DNA of 64,000 bases from VAZQ01 sp963771845. GTDB lineage: Bacteria > Pseudomonadota > Alphaproteobacteria > Rhizobiales > Xanthobacteraceae. The DNA is taken from NCBI GenBank assembly GCA_963771845.1, contig CAVYVC010000019.1, positions 1-64,000 on the forward strand. The letters are read 5' to 3'. The translations under genes were made by a program, and so were the position numbers. Under the pieces are notes generated by a model that worked only from the letters and a program-made list of their open reading frames with translations, was not told the DNA's origin and did not search any database. Shown one piece after another: positions 52,282-61,031 of the stretch; position 1 is the stretch's first letter; every line of letters starts with the position of its first letter.

Positions 52282-53136
52282 TCATGCCGCGGCGGCTTGC
52301 TTGAAGCGGCGCAGCGTTTCGATCTGATCCGCAAAATCAGGAATGCGGTACATCGGGTAAAGCATGACAATGTCCGCGCCAAGCCTGCGCCAGCCGCTTG
52401 CGGCCGCTGCCCATCCTTTGGGATCAGGCTCATTCACGCGCAGCCAAGCCTCCAGTCCGAATTTGCCGCGGTCGCGTCCAAACTCCTTGAGATGATCGTG
52501 CAGGATCGGGATCTTCTGCTCCGCATCTTGCGGCGCCATGATCGGCATCCAGCCGTCACCAATGCGCGCCGCGCGCTTCATCGCGGCGTCGGACGAGCCC
52601 CCAAGCCAGATCGGAATCGGACGTTGAATCGGCGCCGGTGTGATGTTGACCGCCGTGAGATCATGAAAGCGGCCGCGGAAGGTGACGAGGTCTTGCGTCC
52701 ACAGCATGCGGAGCACCTTGACCTGCTCGGCCTCGCGCGCGCCGCGGGTCTTCCAATCCATTCCGAGCGCCTGGTATTCGACGAAATTCCAGCCGACGCC
52801 GATGCCGAGCCGCAGCCGTCCGCCCGACAGGATGTCGACTTCGGCCGCCTGCTTCGCCACCACCCCGGTTTGACGCTGCGGAAGAATGAGCACGCCGCTC
52901 GACAGCCGGATGGTTTTCGTCACGGCGGCGAGAAAGCCCAAGGTCACCAGCGTCTCGTGGAACGGGTCCTTCTCGTTGTAGAGCGGCGTCCAGCCCTCGC
53001 GCGCCGTCGCGCCGAAGACATGGTCGGCCACTTCGATGCCGGCATAGCCGAGGTCCTCTGCCGCCTGCGCCCAATCACGGATCTTGGCGTGGTCGGTTCC
53101 AATGTCGCGGGTGGGGAAGAAAGCGTGGAGTTGCAT
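52282..53136 (-). CDS. LLM-class (luciferase-like) flavin/F420-dependent oxidoreductase
   Basis: A 284-residue TIM-barrel oxidoreductase of the bacterial luciferase-like superfamily. It has EDLGYAGIEVADHVFGA near residue 28, a Bac_luciferase core LSSGVLILPQRQTGVVAKQAAEVDILSGGRLRLGIGVGWNFVEYQALG (in adjacent stretches, residues 75-125) and PIPIWLGGSSDAAMKRAARIGDGWMP. The GxGVGWN and LGG segments are typical of the F420-type subgroup, although FMN use is possible. ATG 53136 is chosen because the longer frame has no family similarity. It is divergent from the MFS gene at 53242 with a 105-base spacer that may hold both promoters. Confidence 0.88.
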   Translation of the reverse strand: MQLHAFFPTRDIGTDHAKIRDWAQAAEDLGYAGIEVADHVFGATAREGWTPLYNEKDPFHETLVTLGFLAAVTKTIRLSSGVLILPQRQTGVVAKQAAEVDILSGGRLRLGIGVGWNFVEYQALGMDWKTRGAREAEQVKVLRMLWTQDLVTFRGRFHDLTAVNITPAPIQRPIPIWLGGSSDAAMKRAARIGDGWMPIMAPQDAEQKIPILHDHLKEFGRDRGKFGLEAWLRVNEPDPKGWAAAASGWRRLGADIVMLYPMYRIPDFADQIETLRRFKQAAAA

Positions 53137-53241
53137 GATCTTTACCGGATGGTTGATTGACAGGCTATTGTCCACTCTTCCAGACTGCTCGCATAGAGAG
53201 CCGCCGTAGCGGTCCAAAACAGGAAGCGGGGAGGATTTACC

Positions 53242-54576
53242 ATGGCCCAGACCATCGAGGGATTTGTCGGCTCGGCATTGGACGAGGCAAAGATCTCCTC
53301 GCTCCACGTCAAGGTGATCGCGCTCATTGCGGCTGGATATTTCTTCGACGTGATCGATCTGATTGTGCTGGGCTCGCTCATTCCCGACATGGTGGCGTCC
53401 AAATTCGCGACCGCCGCCGAGGCCGGCTGGGTCGGCAGCGCAACCGTGTTCGGCATGTTTATCGGCGCCGCCGGCCAGGGCGAGTTCAGCGACCGTTGGG
53501 GGCGCAAGACGGTCTATCAATTCAACCTGCTCTTATTCGGAATCTTCACCATCATCGGCGCGTTCGCACCCAGCGTGTTCTGGCTTGGGGCCTGCCGGTT
53601 CGTCGCGGGGCTTGGGCTTGGAGGCGAGCAGCCGCTTGCTTTCGCCTATGCCGGCGAATATTCGCCGCGGCGCATTCGCGGACGTATTCTGGCGATCGTC
53701 CATTTCATCGGCGGCGCGTGCGTGTGGCCGATTGCCTCGCTGTTCACGCTCACCTTCCGCGACCAGATCGGCTGGCGCGGGGTATGGATCGTGATCGGTA
53801 TCGGCGCGCTCATCGTGTGGCTGTTTCGTTTCGCGCTGCCGGAATCCCCGCGCTACCTTTCCACCCATGGCAGGGGCAAGGAGGCGCTCGACGTGCTGGC
53901 GCGGCTGGGGATCGCGGGACCGAAGGAGGAGCTTGCGACCAGTGCCGCGAGCGACACGAAAAGCGATCCGTTTGCGCTGGTGTTCCGGATGTTTCCCACC
54001 CGCGTCGTCGCCGGCATGATCTGCTTTGCCGCGTTCTTCGGCGTTGCCATCGGCCTCGGCACATGGCTGCCCAACATCATGACCGCGAAGGGCTTCACCA
54101 TCACTAAATCGCTCACCTATACCTTCGGCATGACACTCGCGGTGCCGTGCGCGAGCCTGTTCATGATGTATGCGCTCGATCAGTTCGGCCGCAAGATCAC
54201 CTCGGTGTGCGCCTTCGTTGCAGCAGGATTGATGGCAATCGTGTTTGCGAACGCGGTGAGCGATACACAGCTGCTGATTGCCGGCTTCGTGATGATCTTC
54301 TTCATTCAGGTTGCCGGCAATTCCATGCAGATTTTTGCATCGGAAGTATTCCCCACCAATGCGCGTGCGTCGGGCTTCGGCTGGGCGGCGGGCGTGGGCC
54401 GGCTCGCCACCGCCTTCATCGTTCCGACCATTCTGTGGATCCAACTGCGTTGGGGACTGACCACCGTGTTCGCGTGTCTCGCGACGGTGCTGCTGATTGC
54501 CGCGGTGTCCGTCACACAGCTCGGCCCCGAGGCGAAGCGCAAAGGCCTCGACGAAATCGCCCCGCCCACGGGATGA
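53242..54576 (+). CDS. MFS transporter, aromatic acid:H+ symporter-like
   Basis: A 444-residue major facilitator with 12 predicted helices. It shows YFFDVIDLIVLGSLIPDM in helix 1, the cytoplasmic loop motif FSDRWGRKTVYQF between helices 2 and 3, and RFVAGLGLGGEQPLAFAYAGEY in helix 4. It also has LPESPRYLSTHGR in the central loop and EVFPTNARASGFGWAAGVGR before helix 11. The layout fits sugar-porter/AAHS-type carriers of aromatic acids such as benzoate or 4-hydroxybenzoate. AGGAAGCGGGGAGGATT just before the ATG gives a good ribosome binding site. The divergent LLM oxidoreductase suggests an aromatic or heterocyclic substrate, by inference only. Confidence 0.9.
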   Translation: MAQTIEGFVGSALDEAKISSLHVKVIALIAAGYFFDVIDLIVLGSLIPDMVASKFATAAEAGWVGSATVFGMFIGAAGQGEFSDRWGRKTVYQFNLLLFGIFTIIGAFAPSVFWLGACRFVAGLGLGGEQPLAFAYAGEYSPRRIRGRILAIVHFIGGACVWPIASLFTLTFRDQIGWRGVWIVIGIGALIVWLFRFALPESPRYLSTHGRGKEALDVLARLGIAGPKEELATSAASDTKSDPFALVFRMFPTRVVAGMICFAAFFGVAIGLGTWLPNIMTAKGFTITKSLTYTFGMTLAVPCASLFMMYALDQFGRKITSVCAFVAAGLMAIVFANAVSDTQLLIAGFVMIFFIQVAGNSMQIFASEVFPTNARASGFGWAAGVGRLATAFIVPTILWIQLRWGLTTVFACLATVLLIAAVSVTQLGPEAKRKGLDEIAPPTG

Positions 54577-54599
54577 GCAAGCAATACCCGGCGTCATCA

Positions 54600-54770
54600 C
54601 GGGGTGCGGCCAAAGGCCGCGAACCCGGGATCCATAATCCCAGGCGAACCGTGGTTATCGGTTCCGGGTTCGCCGCATCCCAAGTCGGCTGTTGCCGACT
54701 TGGGCGCGTAAAGTTGCCGATCTCGGGTAAAACCGGGATCGGCTGGCACCCCAGAATGACGGCATCAGTT
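54600..54770. repeat. Palindromic repeat cluster, third locus
   Basis: The clearest hairpins are CCCAAGTCGGC/GCCGACTTGGG at 54679-54704 and GCCGATCTCGGGT/ACCGGGATCGGC at 54716-54743. Flanking GTCATCACGGGGTGCGG (54592-54608) and CCCAGAATGACG (54749-54761) recall the ends of the 52.1 kb copy, so this may be a complete mobile-repeat unit of about 170 bases. Confidence 0.75.
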
Positions 54771-54889
54771 GAGATCGGAGCAGACCACATGCCATCGTGC
54801 GCGCTACAGTAGTTGCGGCTTCTGTAGAGTGGACCGGCGTCAATGGGGGCCCATCGCGCTCGCGTTACTTAATCTTTGGAGGAAAAATC

Positions 54890-55195
54890 GTGAAACGGTT
54901 GGCAGCCATATTAGCCATGATCGCCATCGCCGCTCCCTGCTTTGCTGGTCCAGCGCTCCCTCCCATTACGGTCAGTCTCATCATGGTGACCTGGATCGGT
55001 CCGACACCGGTGCCGCCCGACGTGCAAACGCCTGCGATGATGCTGGTCGGCAGCTTCACTGGCCCTCCCGGTGATGCCAATACGGTCGGCTCGGCGATGC
55101 ATCAGTGCAAACAGGCAGCAGAGACCGCCCTCATTAATGTTGGCGGGCCGCCCAATGCCGTTGGCGTTTCATTTCAGTGCGTCCAGAGCAAATAA
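54890..55195 (+). CDS. Small secreted protein
   Basis: A 101-residue protein starting at GTG 54890, chosen because TGGAGGAA sits at 54877-54884. The signal peptide is VKRLAAILAMIAIAAPCFAG. The mature part is proline-rich at first, with later PGDANTVGSAMHQCKQAAETAL and FQCVQSK carrying two Cys that may pair. No family recognised. It sits 96 bases before the Bug-type binding protein gene. Confidence 0.65.
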   Translation: MKRLAAILAMIAIAAPCFAGPALPPITVSLIMVTWIGPTPVPPDVQTPAMMLVGSFTGPPGDANTVGSAMHQCKQAAETALINVGGPPNAVGVSFQCVQSK

Positions 55196-55291
55196 TGCAT
55201 TGCCAGTCTGCCCTGCGCCCCCGGTCCAGGCCTCTCTCAATGCCGACACGTGGGTGGCGCATGGCTGTTTTGGCGGCCATACTGGATACCC

Positions 55292-56260
55292 ATGAAGCTT
55301 CACCGTAGACAATTTCTCGCGGCAGCGGGTGCTGTGATGCTCCCGGTTTACGCAAGCGCGCAGGATTATCCGTCGCGTCCCGTGAGGATCATCGTCGGCC
55401 AGGCGGCGGGCAGCGCGTCCGACATTGTCGCGCGTCTGGTTGCCCAATTCCTGTCGGACAAGCTTGGCCAGCAGTTCCTCGTCGAAGTACGGCCGGGCGC
55501 CGCCGGCAATATCGCAACGGAAGCCGTGACCCACCTGCCGCCCGACGGCTACACCCTTCTGCTGGTAAACTCCCAGAACGCGATCAATGTCGCGCTGTAT
55601 GAGAAACTGAACTTCGACTTCGTGCGCGACATCGCACCGGTCGGCATGGTCGAGAGCGTTCCGCTGGTCATGGTGGTTCACCCCTCGGTGCCGGCCAAGA
55701 CTGTTCCCGAGTTCATCACCTATGCCAAAGCCAATCCCGGCAAGCTGAATATGGCCTCAGCCGGCATTGGCGGTCCGCAACATATCGCGGGAGAGCTGTT
55801 CAAGTTCATGGCTGGCGTGGATCTCACGCACATCCCCTACAAAGGCTCCACGCCCGCGGTGACTGATCTCGTCGCGGGTCAGGTGCAAGTGATGTTCGAC
55901 GTGACGGTGACCGCACTGCCGCAGATCAATGCCGCAAAGGTCAGACCGCTGGGCGTAACGACGGCCGAGCGGCTTGCGTTCCTGCCGGACGTGCCGACGA
56001 TTGACAGCTTCCTCAAGGGTTACGAAGCGGCCGGCTGGATCGGGTTCGGTGTCCCCAGGGGCACGCCGCACGAGATCATTGCAGCGCTCAACAAACAGAC
56101 CAACGCGGCGGTGCTCGACCCCAATATCAGGCAGCGGTTCGCTGATCTCGGGGCTGTGGCGGTACCGCCGAATTCGCCGGACGATTTCGCCAAATTCATC
56201 GCCGAAAACATCGAGAAGTGGACCAAGGTGATCAAGTTCGCCGGCATTAAGCCAGCGTGA
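55292..56260 (+). CDS. Tripartite tricarboxylate transporter (Bug/TctC) substrate-binding protein
   Basis: A 322-residue periplasmic binding protein of the Bug family. A Tat-like leader (MKLHRRQFLAAAGAVMLP) ends at YASAQ. Then come DYPSRPVRIIVGQAAGSASDIVARL, VEVRPGAAGNIATEAVTHLPPDGYTLL, AGIGGPQHIAGELFK, HIPYKGSTPAVTDLVAGQVQVMF and PTIDSFLKGYEAAGWIGFGVPRGTP (quoted in part), all family marks. Bug proteins feed TctAB permeases or act as sensors; no tctA or tctB is close, so this is an orphan. ATG 55292 restores the leader. Confidence 0.93.
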   Translation: MKLHRRQFLAAAGAVMLPVYASAQDYPSRPVRIIVGQAAGSASDIVARLVAQFLSDKLGQQFLVEVRPGAAGNIATEAVTHLPPDGYTLLLVNSQNAINVALYEKLNFDFVRDIAPVGMVESVPLVMVVHPSVPAKTVPEFITYAKANPGKLNMASAGIGGPQHIAGELFKFMAGVDLTHIPYKGSTPAVTDLVAGQVQVMFDVTVTALPQINAAKVRPLGVTTAERLAFLPDVPTIDSFLKGYEAAGWIGFGVPRGTPHEIIAALNKQTNAAVLDPNIRQRFADLGAVAVPPNSPDDFAKFIAENIEKWTKVIKFAGIKPA

Positions 56261-56428
56261 TAGCCATAGTGGCCGAAATTTCGCTCGGCACGCTGCGAGA
56301 TTGGAAGCAGGGACGCGCCGAACCCGATCAGGCAGCGCGCGCGTACCTGTTGCCAGTCCTGATATCTATGATCCTCGACCAGGCTCGACTTGGGGCAGGC
56401 GAGATTTCGATTTGGTGGAGCAGATGAT
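56261..56428 (+). pseudogene. Remnant of a HigA/NadS-type HTH antitoxin
   Basis: About 55 open codons include SLGTLRDWKQGRAEPDQAARAYLLPVL. This resembles the recognition helix and tail (GTLRxWEQGRRxPxGxARxYL) found at the C-terminus of NadS/HigA-like antitoxins. The N-terminal half is missing and a premature stop follows at 56426-56428, so this is a relic. The next 240 bases (to 56670) contain a weak frame of 69 codons that I cannot assign. Confidence 0.5.
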
Positions 56429-56670
56429 GTTGCTTACCCTGGAGCAATTCGCAGGGATGAAGCGGAAGTGAAGCGAGGTGATTTGATTGAAGCCTTGGAC
56501 GAACGCTTTGGCCCAAATGACGTGAATGCCGCCGCGAGAACGAAGGAGGAGGCTATGGAAATCTGCAACCGGTTCTGGCCGCGTGAGCACACCCGGTGAG
56601 CAGAGACCTCGCGTGCAATGGTGAAGACGGTCACGTGGACCCATAATGCACGCTGGTGTTTCGCATCCTT

Positions 56671-57060
56671 ATGGGGAAACCACAGATCATTCATACTAAC
56701 GGCGAAGATCTCGTCGTAATCCCCCGCCGCGATTATGAGGCTTTGCTCGCACGCGCGGGTGACGATGCCAGTGAAGACGCAATGACAGCACGCATCATCG
56801 CTGCGACTGACGCCAAGATTGCCCGGGGAGAGGATATCGCCTTACCGACGACCGTGTGGGCTGCAATCGAAAGCGGTGAGCATCCGATCCGCGCGATACG
56901 CCAGTATCGCGGGCTCACGCAGATCGAAGTCGCCAAACGAGCCAGTCTTCGTCAGGGCTATATTGCCGATATCGAGGCTGGCAAGAAGAAAGGTTCGGCC
57001 GCCTCGCTTAAAGCTATCGCTGCCGCACTTGAAGTGCCGCTTGATGTGATCGTTAGTTAA
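56671..57060 (+). CDS. XRE-family regulator with antitoxin-like N-terminus
   Basis: A 129-residue DNA-binding protein (ATG 56671; an in-frame GTG at 56656 is possible). Residues 1-35 read like a Phd/YefM-type antitoxin start (NGEDLVVIPRRDYEALLAR). The C-terminal 60 residues form an HTH_3 domain (IRAIRQYRGLTQIEVAKRAS, then QGYIADIEAGKKKGSAASLKAIAAALEVPLDVIV). Proteins with this mixed layout serve as antitoxins of ParE/RelE-type toxins, but no toxin gene is adjacent. It may be an orphan antitoxin. Confidence 0.75.
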   Translation: MGKPQIIHTNGEDLVVIPRRDYEALLARAGDDASEDAMTARIIAATDAKIARGEDIALPTTVWAAIESGEHPIRAIRQYRGLTQIEVAKRASLRQGYIADIEAGKKKGSAASLKAIAAALEVPLDVIVS

Positions 57061-57544
57061 AGATCGCCCATCAACGCACTTGCGCCTGCAAGCACGGAAG
57101 CTCAACGGCCGAAGCTCAACGATTGAATTCGCCAACGGGCGGGGCCACGGCCGAATACGGCAAAATGCCGAGTTATCTCCTCCCGCTACACCAGTGGGCG
57201 TAGCAGTAACGCCGGGCTGAGCGGCTTGGGAGAGGTGGGTGCCACGTCGCGATGCGGAGCGGGCGCGACCCAGTAGGATATGGTGGCCCGTCTGATCAGA
57301 TAGTCCGCGCGGTCGACCCATGCAAACCAGCGTCGCACGAAGACGGCGCGCTGCATGACGACCATCCACCGATTCGCCGGCGGCCCCGGCCTGGGGCTCG
57401 CTCGCTCGGGGTCGTAGCTGCGCCTTCTCTCGCTGCACATCGCGGTAAATCCGCCGGCTTCGCACTAACTTCCGCGGCCTATCAAATGCCCTAAAGCTTA
57501 TGAAACATTGAACTAAAGTGAGATGCCTGAGCAGAAAACCCGGA
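57061..57544. other. Gene-poor region
   Basis: I cannot support a gene in these 484 bases. A minus-strand frame of 84 codons at 57186-57440 contains RWFAWVDRADYLIRRATISY but has no recognisable family, no ribosome binding site and a proline-rich tail. The stretch 57470-57520 is AT-richer and may be promoter DNA for the next gene. Confidence 0.4.
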
Positions 57545-57823
57545 ATGCGGCAAACAGTCCCCGCCATCGTTAAGAGATTTCATCCCGGTCCTATGCAATT
57601 TGATGAAAATGCAATACGAGACCTCCCGTTGCAGAAAGACAGGCCCTGGAGCAGCCCGATGCACATCATGAATGCCGGCGCATTGGGAACAGCCATGCTG
57701 CAAACCCAGATGGCGGAGAAGATCGTTAAGACGCAGTACCTGGCGTGCAATCCCGAGCGCCAATTCGACCGGGCCGAGCGGCTGCGAACGTCTGGCGACG
57801 CGAGCGCATCAAACGAGAAGTGA
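57545..57823 (+). CDS. Hypothetical protein
   Basis: A 92-residue soluble hypothetical starting at ATG 57545 (or at the in-frame ATG 57593). It contains PWSSPMHIMNAGALGTAMLQTQMAEKIVKTQY and a charged C-terminus. It lies ten bases before the membrane cyclic-nucleotide-binding gene, which supports it as a real first cistron. No family recognised. Confidence 0.45.
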   Translation: MRQTVPAIVKRFHPGPMQFDENAIRDLPLQKDRPWSSPMHIMNAGALGTAMLQTQMAEKIVKTQYLACNPERQFDRAERLRTSGDASASNEK

Positions 57824-57833
57824 GAGCAACAAC

Positions 57834-58517
57834 ATGGATCTTGGTTCCCGGTTCAGAGACTTCCTGTTGATCTTCGCGACACCCGCGAATCTCTTCGCGG
57901 CCATTGGTGCATTGCTCTACGTCACATCGGCCTCGATGAAGACGGTCATCCCGCTGCGCATAGCCGCCATCGGGAGTTCATTCGCCTTTTTGTTTTCAGG
58001 GATTTTAGCGCGCTCCTTTGCTCCAATTATTCTGTATTGCCTTCTGCTTCCGCTCAACATATTTCGGCTCTACCAGATGCTGGAACTGATCAAGAAGGTT
58101 CGTGCGGCGGCTACCAGCGACCTGAGCATGGACTGGCTGCAGCCATTCATGCGCAGGCGAAAGTTCCGCAAAGGCGAGATCCTTTTCCGTAAAGGTGATC
58201 TTGCCAACGAAATGTTCCTGGCGGAAAAAGGAAGGTTCGTCGTATCCGAGCTCGGCATCGAGCTCAAGCCCGGGCAGATCTTTGGCGAGATGGGGCTGTT
58301 GACCTCGGGCTCACACCGGACCGCCACGATCGAGTGCGCCGAGTCCGGACAGGCGTTGATGATCAACTACGATCAGGTGCGGGAGCTCTATTTCGAGAAC
58401 CCGGAATTCGGCTTTTATTTCCTCCGGCTTGTCGGCGAGCGGCTGCTGCACGATCTCAGGCGTCTCGAAGAGAAGCTGGAGCAGGAGCGCCAACTGCGCC
58501 TGCAGGGTGTATCGTGA
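57834..58517 (+). CDS. Membrane protein with cyclic nucleotide-binding domain
   Basis: A 227-residue protein with about three N-terminal membrane helices (NLFAAIGALLYVTSASM, IAAIGSSFAFLFSGILA, IILYCLLLPLNIFRLYQML). A CRP-type cyclic nucleotide-binding domain follows at residues 100-205 (FMRRRKFRKGEILFRKGD, LGIELKPGQIFGEMGLLTSGSHRTATIECAE). The phosphate-binding cassette reads FGEMGLLTSGSHRTAT; the usual Arg-Ser/Thr-Ala ending is changed to H-R-T-A-T but the Arg is present. There is no C-terminal HTH, so it is not a transcription factor. The layout is similar to Popeye-like membrane cNMP sensors. A charged helix (RRLEEKLEQERQLRLQ) ends it. Confidence 0.8.
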   Translation: MDLGSRFRDFLLIFATPANLFAAIGALLYVTSASMKTVIPLRIAAIGSSFAFLFSGILARSFAPIILYCLLLPLNIFRLYQMLELIKKVRAAATSDLSMDWLQPFMRRRKFRKGEILFRKGDLANEMFLAEKGRFVVSELGIELKPGQIFGEMGLLTSGSHRTATIECAESGQALMINYDQVRELYFENPEFGFYFLRLVGERLLHDLRRLEEKLEQERQLRLQGVS

Positions 58518-58863
58518 GGCTCTGCACGCCGCCACGACATCCATGAGCCCGAAGCTTGGATGAAGGATGAAGCGATTTCGGCTGTGGAGGGGAGCACGCC
58601 ACGTGTGCGGCGGGTCGGCGATCACACCCGAGTCATTTGCTTTCCGCGGTGTACACGCCGTTCCAGCCGGGCTCCGGCGGGCTCTGCTCGAGCTGGTCAA
58701 TCCGCGTCGCGTAGGCATCAAGCAACCCCGCCACGTGCAATCCGTCGGTCCAGCACGGGAATGTTGCGCAACATGCGAGCGGGCCGGGAATTCCCTGCAT
58801 CAGGGAAAAATACAGGGAATTTTTGCAGCTTTTGCGAACGAGCTTGCGCGCACGCCAGCATGA
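58518..58863. other. Spacer with a possible phage-gene tail
   Basis: These 346 bases carry no complete gene. On the minus strand, bases 58731 down to the stop at 58633-58635 encode VAGLLDAYATRIDQLEQSPPEPGWNGVYTA in part. It looks like the natural C-terminus of a protein and may be the tail of the next phage gene after the terminase, but its start is not visible. Bases 58806-58828 hold an AGGGAA-rich AT stretch. Confidence 0.35.
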
Positions 58864-60365
58864 TCACACCCAGTAGTTGCGACGGCTGCTGCCCGTGTGC
58901 ATGACTTTTCCGGGGGCCTGCATGTCCGGTGCTCTTTGGACTCCGCTAAACGTTCCCCATCGATTCGACATCACGCCCAGCCCCGCCGAAGCGGGTATAG
59001 TCAAGGGCGGGTTTTGACCGACATAGTCGAGGAATTGCGACAACGCATCGACTTGATCATCGAAGGGCGCAGACGGGAATCCCGCGAGCTCGGTGATAAA
59101 CTCGGGAAGCCATGATCCACCCTGCCGCAGGTGAATGTGAACCCTCGCGAATCGTGCGCATGTGCTGTTGCAAGCGCTCCGCCTTGGAACGGCGATCCGG
59201 CCTGACCGGCACCACGTTATACCTTGGATAGCGCTTTGCTCGCTCAATGAGCGCGGGCCCGTTGGCCGTGTTTTCAATGAGCATCGCGGCCGGCGTGCGG
59301 CGCGCCAAATGCTTCAATGCGAGCCACAATTCGTCAAGACCACACTGCTTTCGAAACTGATCCCACAGGAGATGATGACCCGCACCCAAGATGATCCAGA
59401 GCTGGATGACGCTATAACTCTGGTCGGAACGCAAGCTCCAACCACCCGGATCGACGCTGAGAACGATCGGCCGTTCCGGCATCTGAACGCAAGTCCTGGA
59501 GAGGGAAGTCGTCGCCCTTGAGTTTGACGGATGAGTCCCCACCGGGGTTCTGCTGGTAGAGCGTCTCAAAGTCGGGGACGACCACCGACTTGCGCAGGCG
59601 GGCGATCACCTTTGGCGGGTATTGGTCGGGCCGCAGGGGCTCGCCTTTGCGACGCACCCATTTGCAATCGCCGAGGTCGAAGCGTTGCTTGCGCGGGGCA
59701 ATTGCCGGCAGGCAGATATGCCGGAACTCGCCCTGGTTGAGCACGTGGCCGGACAGGTCATTCTCGTGGAGCCGGTGCGCCACGATCACGACGCAGCCCT
59801 TCGCGGGGTTGCTGAGCCGCGACATGATGAGCGAGTCGAACTGCCGGTTGATCTTTTCCAGCAGCTCGAGATTGTTGCAGTCATTGATCTGGACCGGGTC
59901 GTCGTAGACGATCAGATCAGCAGGACGGCCAGTGACACTGCCGTTTGCGGACACCGCATAGAGTCCGCCCCCGTCTGTAGTCTCAAAAGCACCGGCGCTC
60001 GCGCGCGACGGTGAAATGCGCGCACGAAATGCAGACTTAAACCATTCCGAGCGCATGATCTTGCGCACGCGACGGGAGATAGTCTCCGCGTGCTCTCCGG
60101 TATAGCCGATGACCAGGACCCGGCGCTTGGGCTTTTGTCCGAGATACCAGGCGATCAAACAGGTCGTGCAGAAGGTTTTCAGATGCTGCGGTGGCAGATT
60201 GATCAGGAAGAAGCGATCCTGCCCGGTGCAAATCTTGGAGAGCTCCCAGCACATGTACTCGATGTAAGGCTGATCGCCGAGCTTGTGGCCGTGTTCCTCG
60301 AGGAAGGCCTTATTGACGAAGGTGAAAAGGTCTTTTCGCAGTGCAATATTGAAAGCGGACTTCAT
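58864..60365 (-). pseudogene. Phage terminase large subunit, two frameshifts
   Basis: A prophage packaging ATPase/nuclease. The first piece (60365 to about 59495) has the Walker A-like FLINLPPQHLKTFCTTCLIAW, VLVIGYTGEHAE and the Walker B-like LIVYDDPVQ. The second piece (to about 59140) starts the RNase H-like nuclease with IVLSVDPG and MLIENTANGPALIERAK. The third (to 58864) has the final acidic motif FDDQVDALSQFLD. The pieces lie in three frames, joined near 59495 and 59140, for a total of about 500 residues, as expected. The gene is preceded by a DUF5681 gene, the usual small-terminase position. Confidence 0.88.
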
Positions 60366-60376
60366 GTTGTTTCCCC

Positions 60377-60774
60377 CTACGTGTTGTCGCGACCCGCTGA
60401 TCCCTGGCGCCGGCCGTGCTCGCGCTCGGCAAACGCCGCCAGAATCTCGTGATCATCGGGGGCGAGCTCTTCATCACTGCCTTCGGCGTCAGCGTTGAGT
60501 TTCGCGCACAGGCTCAGCAACGCGGCGCACGCGCGCGTGTTGCCGCCAATCGCCGCGGCGACCAGCGCCTTAATGCATGCGCGCTGCTTGCTGACGGTGA
60601 CCTCACGGCCGGCGTCCTTCAGCGTGATCGTCTCCGCGAGCTCTTCCAACAACTCGGTACGGAAGTTGCGCGCGCCCTTCGGCCGTCCGCTGGGATTCCC
60701 GAATGGCCCGGCTTGAACTGATATTGCTTGGGTGGCCGGCCGTAGCCGACCCTGTCGTTGTCTTTTTCGGTCAT
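60377..60774 (-). pseudogene. DUF5681 protein (small-terminase-like), single-base frameshift
   Basis: Starts at ATG 60774 with DRVGYGRPPKQYQFKPGHSG. One missing base near 60697 shifts the frame: the alternative frame continues GNPSGRPKGARNFRTELLEELAE into CIKALVAAAIGGNTRACAALL and ends at 60377. Rejoined, it gives about 132 residues. DUF5681 proteins start with a G-x-P-x-x-x-x-F-K-P-G-x-S-G-N-P-x-G-R-P motif and commonly precede large terminase genes, as here (11-base gap). Probably a DNA-recognition partner of the terminase. Confidence 0.75.
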
Positions 60775-61031
60775 GGCAATAGCTTTCATAATGGAGTGAG
60801 AAAACCGACCGCCCGGGCGGCGCCCCTCACACAGCCATGTGCGGCCGCGAAAACGCGTGGCTGCTGAAGCAGCGGCTGTCGGGTTGTGGTGAAATCCTAA
60901 TGGCGAGCGACGTAAATCCTCATCGCGCTCGCAGGGGCCAGCCAAATCGGCGGCAACTCCTAATGTTGGACATGTAGGTACTAAATCAGCTCACAACAAG
61001 GGTGCGGCAGAGCTTTTTAGGGCAAACGGTC

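Noticed and set aside
57186..57440. Minus-strand 84-codon frame as a gene
   Set aside because: No family, no ribosome binding site, and flanked by gene-poor DNA; recorded only as a possibility in the gap entry.
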